From assembly GCA_033239525.1 (NCBI GenBank), contig BSYO01000023.1, positions 10,730,385-10,794,384 of the forward strand: 64,000 nucleotides of DNA, read 5' to 3'. The notes under the pieces were generated by a model. It was not told where the DNA came from. It did no database searches and saw only the letters and a list, made by a program, of their open reading frames with translations. This document shows positions 52,601 through 61,600 of the stretch, piece after piece (position 1 is the first letter of the stretch; each line of letters starts with the position of its first letter). Made by a program: the position numbers and the translations under genes. This DNA comes from Nepenthes gracilis (lineage: Eukaryota > Streptophyta > Magnoliopsida > Caryophyllales > Nepenthaceae).

Positions 52601-55600
52601 AATTCCTCACCCATAAATGAATGTGGCTGATTCCTTGCGTGCATAACCAATGAATCCAATTGTCCATTGACGAATGATTGGGGGTCTAGTATGCCAACTG
52701 TTGCTGAGTTGAATGTTCAATAAATTTAATCCATCAATCCCCATCACAGATACAAATATTAGCTGATACGATACATATCAGCCTCTATGTATGGGAATCG
52801 GGGGAGCCCCAATGCCTATATTTACCTATACTGTGATATTGTCGGCCGATATTTAAAGTATTGGCAATATAGCTGATATTTGGTTGATATGAATGTGTCA
52901 ACTTACGATTTTTAAAAAAAGTTTTTATATATTCAATACCAATATATATTGTTCGATAATGTCTTATACCAATACAACCATGACCAATACAGATACCAAT
53001 ACCGATGCCAATATTTTCATCCATGATCCCCATTAATTGGCTGCTTTGATAGGGGAATACTTGGTTCATGTTGCTAAAGATATCTATACAGTCAAAAAGC
53101 CAATAACGAGAGTTAGGACACATTACAATAGCTGTATTAGCAACCAACTGGATTAGTATTCTAGCATCATCTGTATCAGAACATACAATCTCGAAGAGGA
53201 TGAAGAGTAAGAACTAGTTTTATATTATTGCATGAAGAAAGATGACATGTAAACAATTTCCATAACATTAGAATGAGCTGGTTTAAATAATTCTGGTCAT
53301 GATTTAACATATTTGATGCAAAGGATTCAAGAAACCATAAGCAAATTACTTACCACAGGTGGTCATTCTTCCCAAATCTAAATGACTTAACTTCTCAAGC
53401 TTTCTCAATATCTAGTTGAGCTCTCTCTCTCTCTCTCAATGCCCTAGTTGTACACATTAGGGCTTCACTATTGTCTAAATTTGATCTTCTACTCAATTCT
53501 TATCCAAACAACAGCACTTGGCTGCAACCACATGATTTTCATTTCCACCTGAAGCTTCTACAGCCTTATCTAATGTTGCAAATTGTATCCATCATGTAAA
53601 ACCAATTACTCAACCATAAGTATCTCGAATTTACTATAAACATATTGCAAATTTCTAAAAAAATTATATCCATTTCTTAATTTGAATATTATCCAGATAA
53701 GTCCTCTGTTGCGAATGTGCAATAGCTATTAGGACAATATATGAAATTTGGGTCATTACATCTTAAGATAGATTTCTCTATAGTTTATCCTCAGGAGGTC
53801 TTACATTTTGTTGAAGCAAGTGGATTAGGGAGTGGTTTATTCTCTTTCTTCATAAGTTCATGCCAGTGGTTGATGGACTCGAGGCATATAGGCAGTTTGA
53901 GGTATCACAAGCTTTGAGTGAGGTGATCCTCTGGCAGGTGGCAACCCATTTAGTGGCATTGCGTAAGCAAATTGATGCTTAATAATGAGGTCTGTTAGCT
54001 AAAGGTAAAATGTTGAGCAGTGCTGGTGTTTGTATCTCTTGTTTACAGTTTAGATATGATCTTTTTTGCGACTGGCATCTAGGTTGCATTTAGAAGGACA
54101 CCAGCTCATTTACTTCGTGTCAAGTTCAAGGTAAACATACCTATGTCATAGTGGGCTACAATTAATGTGTGGTTCACATTCTTTCTGCTTTTGCTTCTAT
54201 TAGAATGTTTTCTTATAAGGACATTTTTGTCAATTAATTTGTGGTTGATATTGTATAAATGTTTAATAGAGCCAACAGTAAACTAAGCAGGGATTCTGAT
54301 TCTTGTGCCGCCTCTCTCGCCTTCTTTTCTCTTCTTTTCCTTCTACATGGTATCAAAGCCACTAAAGTTTTATTCTCATATTATTCTCTTGCTGTGGCTG
54401 CCTCATGTTTGGTTATTTTTTGTTACACATTAATAATAAAAATAGGGTTTTCCCTTGGAGATTGTTTGCTATTTTGTCACTCAGTCTCTCTATCTATGAT
54501 GGTTCGTTTGTTATACATGGCTACTTAATCCACATCTTCTAGTGGTAGAGGCAATGATAGAGAACTAATTTGTTTTCATTATAGAGGAGTTGAGCGCGCA
54601 CTGAATGTGTTGGAACGTGGAAGTTAAATGAGAAATCTACTAATCAATATGCTAGAACGTGGATGTTAAATGAGAAGTCTACTAATCAATATGCTACTAT
54701 ATCCTCGGGGATCGATATTGTTATGCCGCCTACTACTGCCTTTAGGAAATAGTCTATTTTCTTATCAACACTTCTTCTATTACAATTATTCAAAATGGAA
54801 GATGTAGACCTAAGAAAATTTAGAGTGCGGTGATAAAAAGTTATTTAAACTTTTTTTACTAAGAGGATATTGCACTAAATTAAATGGAATAGAAAAAGTA
54901 GGTTTATACAGTTAACCCATTAAGTGAGACTTAAGACTTTATTGTAATACCTTCTGGGAAAAATGCGTTGGTTATAAATGGTATGGACTATTAAAGTTAA
55001 TCCAGATTGATCTTTAGTTTGACTGGAAATTGTCTGGCAGACTGAAGGATACACTCAAACATATTGAGTGGATTGAACACTTCTTTCTCATGTAGCCAAG
55101 TTCATTTTCTTTGGGCTTTTGATTTCTTCATCTCATCAGTTAGATGTTAATATTGCATTTCTTCATGTTGACCTTTAAAAGGAGTTTTATTTGGAGCAAC
55201 CATCCATGTTTGTTGTCCATAGGGAATATGAAGTTGTTTTTCTACTGAAAAATCATTGTATGGTTTGAGACAATATATGTTTGCTTGGTGTGGCAGGTAT
55301 ATTCAGGTTGTGATTTAGTTTGGATTTTCTTGGTGTACCAGGGATTACTTTATATATTATCGTCATTCTAATACCGGTTGTACTCTACTCCCATATTTTA
55401 ATTCTATGACTACTGGGAGTTATATATTGGCATTGCAGATTTGAAGAGTCTTCTTTGAGATCGATTTCAAACCTCATATTTTGCCTTTTCATTTTTTTTT
55501 TTAAGGTGGCTAGTTGTCATGGCATCTTCTTTTCTTAGAGGAAGTATACCCTGGATTTGTTACAAGATAAAGGTATGATGGGTGAAATCCTTGTGATGTA

Positions 55601-58600
55601 GCCTTGGACCCAAGTGCCAAACTATCTCCAAATGATGGGAAATCTTTTACCAAATCAGAAAGATATTGACAATTAATTAATAAGCAAAGTTGTCTTGCTA
55701 TATCACGTCCTATTCTTGATTTCTCAGCAGTTGTGAGTCAATTTATGTCCTCTCATGTTCCACATTGGGAGGCTTTAATTCTTATTCTGAGATATCTCAC
55801 AGTATACGTTAGATTTGAGACTTATTTTATGGTGATCATAGTCGCATTTAGTGTTGAGCATTTCTAACGCTGATTGGGATAAGTCATGGTGTAATCGAAA
55901 ATCTATTTTATGAAACAATGTTACTATTAGATGCAACCTTGTTTCCTGGAATTGAAAGAATCGTAAATTCATCACTAGATCTAGTGTTGATTGCTGAATA
56001 TCAGATATATCAGATACTTGTGATGTGTCATGGGTTAGACTGTTGCTTGATTCCCTTAGATGTAAAAGTTGTGCACATTTTTAGTTTTGGTGTGATAATA
56101 ATGTTGCCATCAATATTGTGCTAAATTTGGTCTTTCATGAGTACACAAAGTATATAGAGGTGCATTTCATTTAATTTGTGGGGAGTTTCAATAAGGCTTA
56201 GTTCAAATTAGACATGCGAGGATTGGAGATCATCTTACATACAAATTCACCAAGACATGACTAGAGTTTGAGTTGAACATATTTATAACTAGTTGAACAT
56301 AATAACTATCTAAGCCCTAACTTAAGAGGAGTATTAGAATGTTATTCTTCCGTATTTTACAAGGGTACTTTCAGTAAAGTACTATATCATAAATATTATG
56401 TGTGTACATAGAGCCATCCTTAAAGCTAAGAGGTCTTTTTGATTTTCCATGCCTCCTCTCTCTCCTCCTCTTTCCTTATCCTTCTACAGCTTCTTTGGTT
56501 GGTTTGTTGTTGAGGGCATGTCTTCAACAAATTCTATCATCTATGTGTTGCTTTCGGTAGTTATCTATATTTCCTTCTGAGATCCAATCACAAGTACATG
56601 TTCCTAAGAGATTGGATGGTTGGGTTAGATCTTTGATCCATTTTGGTCTCTTTATTGTTTCTGTTCAGTTTTTTTTTTAATCTCCTGCAGGTGGATAAAA
56701 TAATTCATAAATTGGATAGGGAGATCTCCTTTTGTTAATATAGTTGAATAGGACAATTGGAAGAATTTTGGAAACTGAGAGCTAATATGGAATTAAGTTT
56801 TGGCTTGATAATCAATATATTTCCTTTGTAGGGAATTTTTTGTGGCACTTGTCTGCGATTGTCTTTTACAATTAGATTTTCTTTATTGTAATGTGATTAA
56901 AAAGAGAGTATAACCCTTCATTAAAATTTAAAATCAGCAATTCACTGGGTTTGGAGTCGATGTCATTGTCACTTGAGTTAATCCTGGTACTCAGGTTAAC
57001 TCTCCTATTGTCAATTTGTCATATATTTTGTAGGAGTTGCCTTTTCATTTTAGGGAAAACTTTTAATTTGGGGAGGTTTCATTTTCTGTGGCTTTCCCTC
57101 ATTTATGTTGTAGTTTTAGCTTGCATAATGGTGCTATATCCTATTCCTATCATGCAAGGATGGGGATGTTGTGTCTGGTAATCCTCATTTCTTTAGAAAT
57201 CAGAGTGATAAAGAGGTTGATGATTATTATTTCCCTCTCATATTGTTTTAGAATGTGGCATCTTCTATCTTTGCCTGATAAGTGGGTTCAGACTCATAAT
57301 TTTTTGGTGCCACTTTCAAGTCATTTTATGAGTATCCTCTCAAAGCACAACCATACTTTGTGAAAAAAGTAGTTAAAAATGAGCAGTTAGATTTAGAGAT
57401 AGCTTTTGTAATGCCAAATCAAACAGCTACAAGAATCTTTCATGAAACATCAACACTGAGCTTTATCAGTCTCAAATATCAACAGCTGTGGGGTGCTTGA
57501 AGATGGTGTTGTTTGGTGATGTCAAAAGTTGCTTCTAGCAAGGTTATGGTCAACAACATCCAAATCCGCAATATGCGAATCCTGGATAGATTCTCTCTGG
57601 AATCCATATGGTGGTTCAGATAAAGCCATGGATCTGTGGTTTCCTGTTGTTTTAAGTTAGTGTAAGGCGATTTAATGGTTGTTCTTCCTTGTACTTGGAT
57701 TGAGTAGGAGGTTTGTGTATTACAGTTGAGGAGAGGTGGTAAGCAGGGAGGTGATACATAGAAGCATCTACTTCACACTGTTCCACTGCTTCAAACCTTC
57801 CTCTATGTTTGGATAGTATTGCTTGAAACCTCTGCAGTTTCATTGTCTTCCTTACTATGGGAGTCTTGGGTAGCCTTGTAGCATAGATAGTTTCCTTAAA
57901 TTTAGGGTTTGAAATCATTGGGGTAAGAACGGGATCTGTGGAGTCCCTCTTTGCTATTACTTGGTACTTTGATTGGAAATGAAATCCATAGTGTTTAAGG
58001 CGCAATATCTTTTAGCTCATTCAATGTGGAAGCAAGTTGTTTTCTTTGCTTCACTTCAGGCATTTTCTGCAGGATTTTTTTTTGTCAGGGCGGCACTATC
58101 ACATAAGCCATGGGATTCCCATTCATAACTGTCTGTATCTTTGTTACTGCTGTTTTCTGATTGCATGCCTATTGGAGGGATCTTTGTTCTCAATTGTAAT
58201 CTCTTGTATCTCTGATATATGCTCATTTCTATCAGGAAGAAAAAATGCAGTGGAAACCCTGCTTGCTTCACCAGATTTTAGATTGTCTGGCTGTTTTTTG
58301 TGTCACTTATCTAGAAGTTCAATTTGTTGCTCATCTAGGGCTGTCTTTGACTCTACCCAACTTGTACTGCATCATTTCCACTTAATCTAACGATCAAGTT
58401 GATTCATGTTGCAAGAGGGAAAACATGCTTTGTATAAGATCATCTCATATTGTCTGCCATGCCATTTCACACATCTTCAATTCTCCTTAAGTCCTGCATG
58501 GTGCTTTTTCTGATGATTCCTTGCTTCTAGTCACTCTTTCAGTTGCTTTCATAATTCAATAATTTCCTCCCGAACTTGTTATAGCTACAATAATAGGAGG

Positions 58601-61600
58601 AAGGGCTATTGGAGGCTGCTCTACATGGTTATGCTGGGGCTACTGTTGATCAGGTTTCATGACTAATGGTTTTCTTCTACTTCAATGAGTGATGTTTAAG
58701 TTTATTTTCTGTTCGACTAATTTTCTACTTTCTAGTCTAGGGTGTACTGTAATATTTTTCGTGGCATCATATGATAACTACCCCAGTGGTTATGCTTTGA
58801 AAAAGTTGCATCAAATGGGTGAGTTCTCTCTCTCTGGAATAGAAGCTTCACATGTGCACGTGTTAATGCAGAGAGCACCTATGTTATGCTTATGAATTCC
58901 CTTATCTTGATAATGTGTTGTAGTGGCACTGCTGGTCTTAACAACATTGATTACCTGAGTAGCATAATAGTGTGCTGAGATGCTGATCACCTTGTCTACC
59001 TAAATTATTTTGGTCCACATAATTCAGTGATATAGTACTGTATCTTATGTCTGTTTCACTGTGTTTGTACACTTGTTTGAGAATTGTCTATTAAGGTGAA
59101 TTTTGTTTTGGAACAAGGATTAATTGCCCCCCCCCCCCCAAAAAAAAAGGGTGAGTTGGTCAGTAATTTGATCAAAACTTTGAGTTTATTTCCAATTTTA
59201 GCCAATTCATTTAATCTTATGTGCATCTATTAGTTGCCCAGATTCCATAAATTTACGACTTTAATCCATACTCACTTTTATTTTCCCATTCTTGAAGTTT
59301 GTACCTTCCCTTCCTTTAAATGTGAAACAAAATGGTAGTTCAATGAAGTTGAGTTAGATATTAGACCACAACGTTCTGAACGTGTTCCAAGTTTTCTCAA
59401 GAGGTCTAAGATCAATTAGAAGCCATGAAGGAATTTCAGATTTGAAGCATCTGTTTCAAACTGAAGTTAAAACAGGTCATGTCCAGGCGATGCAAAAAGG
59501 CGAGAGCCAGAAATTGTCATCTTTAGGAATTAATCAGTTAATTATAGGTTCTTATTTTAATTTGGATTATTATCTATTTTGTTTATTTTTAGGTTTATTT
59601 TAGTATATTTTTAGTAAGACTATACTTCTAATATAGAAAATTAAGATTTAGAGTTTCTCATTTTAGGAAGTTATTTTAGGCATAACATTTCATAATTCTA
59701 CATATTGCTACTTGGTCCTAAATCAATTGTTATAAATGCTTGGTTTTTACCAGTCACTGCCTTCTAGCCTCCATCGCAATATTCATTCATTTTTGCCATA
59801 GATAAATTGAGGAATCGACACCGTTGTATTCAATCCATAACTTTTTAATTACATAGCACCTTAGTTGATATCAGCCCAAGTCGTATCCTGTAAAACCCAC
59901 AAATGACCAACGCATTGATCACCTTCAAAGCCATCAACCACTCAAAAGCTGGTGCCGCAAAAAGCACGTCATGTGCATCCCTTAAGGTAATCAACTGCAG
60001 ATTTAATGAAGTGAAATAATGTTCTATTGCAATAAGAGTACATTCTCTTTTTAAGGTGATGGCAGTTGTTGCTAATACTATTAAGTTAGATGCTACTGGA
60101 AAACTTAATATTTATACTAGCGTGTCTTATCCAGCTGGATCCAAAAGAATTAGTGGGCAAGTGAACCCTTGAACCTAATGTTACTGGCCTAGCAATTGGA
60201 GGGATGTGATCCAAACTAGGAAGCACAGATACTCTTTCGAGCTCAAAGTGTCAGTGTTCGACATGTCGGACACCGACATGCTCCGACATGTGTTAATTTA
60301 TTTTTTTGTTTGACATGTTTTGGACATACTCCGGACACGTACCGAAACGTTCCGGATACTCTTTGGACACATCCCGACATGTTTTGGACTCATTTTGAAC
60401 CCTTTGAGTAATTTTATAATTTTTAAAAAACTGTGGGCTATTTTGTAAATTTTAAAAAATGTGAGATTTTTTATAATTTTAAAAATTTAAAACAATACAT
60501 CTCTCTTTTATTTCTGTCAGTAGTCTCTACTCTACAGGAATATTATTTAAGAGATACTTCTTTTTTCATGGTAGACGATACTTTTTTCACCAAATTTTTA
60601 TAGGTTATAGAGTCAAAATTCGAGAAAAATGAGATGAATACGAAGGTGAAACAAATGAAGTCGATAACACAGCTGATCTTCAATAGAGCATGGATTTAAT
60701 TTTTTTATCAAAAATGAAGGTGATAACTTACAAATTAAGTATAAAATAGTAGTGTATATCAATTAAAAAAATTATACACTATAATTTTAGTTTACATGCC
60801 CCCAACATGTCATGTCTTTAATTTTTATAAAAAATAGTGTTGGTATCGTGTCGGTGTCCGTGCTTCATAGGATCCAAGCAGTTCCAGCTCCACACATTGA
60901 TATTTTCACGTTTGATGAGTTTCTAGAGGGTCTACTAGAAACATTTGGTCAACTCCATTGGCTTACTGTAAATGATTCTCAAAGATTGTACTGGTTGTCT
61001 GTTGTTTATTGATTCTCCTTTTTTAGGAATTAGTCAACTGATCGTACTATATTCTTTTGGTGCGATATTTTATGTACATTATGCTTTTAGTTTAAGAAAT
61101 TCCTAATTAAGTTGCTTTGAGAATAAGCAATTGTAATTCTATACTTGTATTGCCTCATAATCTTATTATTATTGGTTGTTGAATGGAATTTTGACTCATT
61201 TTAGGGTGTCCCATGGTGTTAGGAATTGGTCCTAGATCAGCATGGTAGTGCTGTAGATTGTTGAGAAGCATTATGGTTCTTGAGTGAACACCATGGAGCT
61301 TACCTGCGTAAATTAGGAAAAAATATGTTGTATCCATTGCCTGCAAAGGATACTTAACAAAATCAATGACCTCTTTGCTTTTTTACTTGTTGCATATGTA
61401 AACAGTGATTATTACCAGACATAAACTATGAAGTTTATCCATATCCAAAAATTAAAAAAATTGATGGAGGCGTGTGGTTGCTGCAGTGCAAACAATATAT
61501 GATTTGTTTGCTTAAGTTGAATTTTGTGACGAAAACATTGTCTTGTGATAGATCAGTGCTTAGTTTTGTTAATTCTTGCTTTTATTATAAGTGCTTCCTT

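Larger units (their letters stand above)
54198..56488 (+). mobile_element. Degenerate internally deleted Copia element with both LTRs
   Basis: 2,291 bp in intron 14, sense to ALG12. The LTRs at 54,198-54,347 and 56,332-56,488 share TATTAGAATGTT at the start and CCTTCTACA at the end. The TSD GCTTC is perfect (54,193-54,197 and 56,489-56,493). PBS TGGTATCAAAGCC is at 54,348-54,360 and PPT TTAAGAGGAG sits before the 3' LTR. Remnants in order are a CCHC-type gag piece (about 54,540-54,750), Copia RT pieces (55,130-55,260 and 55,540-55,800) and an RNase H piece (55,800-56,220), all broken by stops. No integrase recognised; its length is about half that of a normal Copia. Confidence 0.92.

Noticed and set aside
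52785..53147. 120-codon minus-strand frame with GIGIGI repeats
   Set aside because: It is the read-through of a dispersed repeat with GGTATTGGTAT words, not a protein-coding gene.
58037..58390. 117-codon frames on both strands (57,652-58,005 and 58,037-58,390)
   Set aside because: Within intron 14, with no motif, splice context or resemblance to a known family; the overlap with antisense frames suggests chance.
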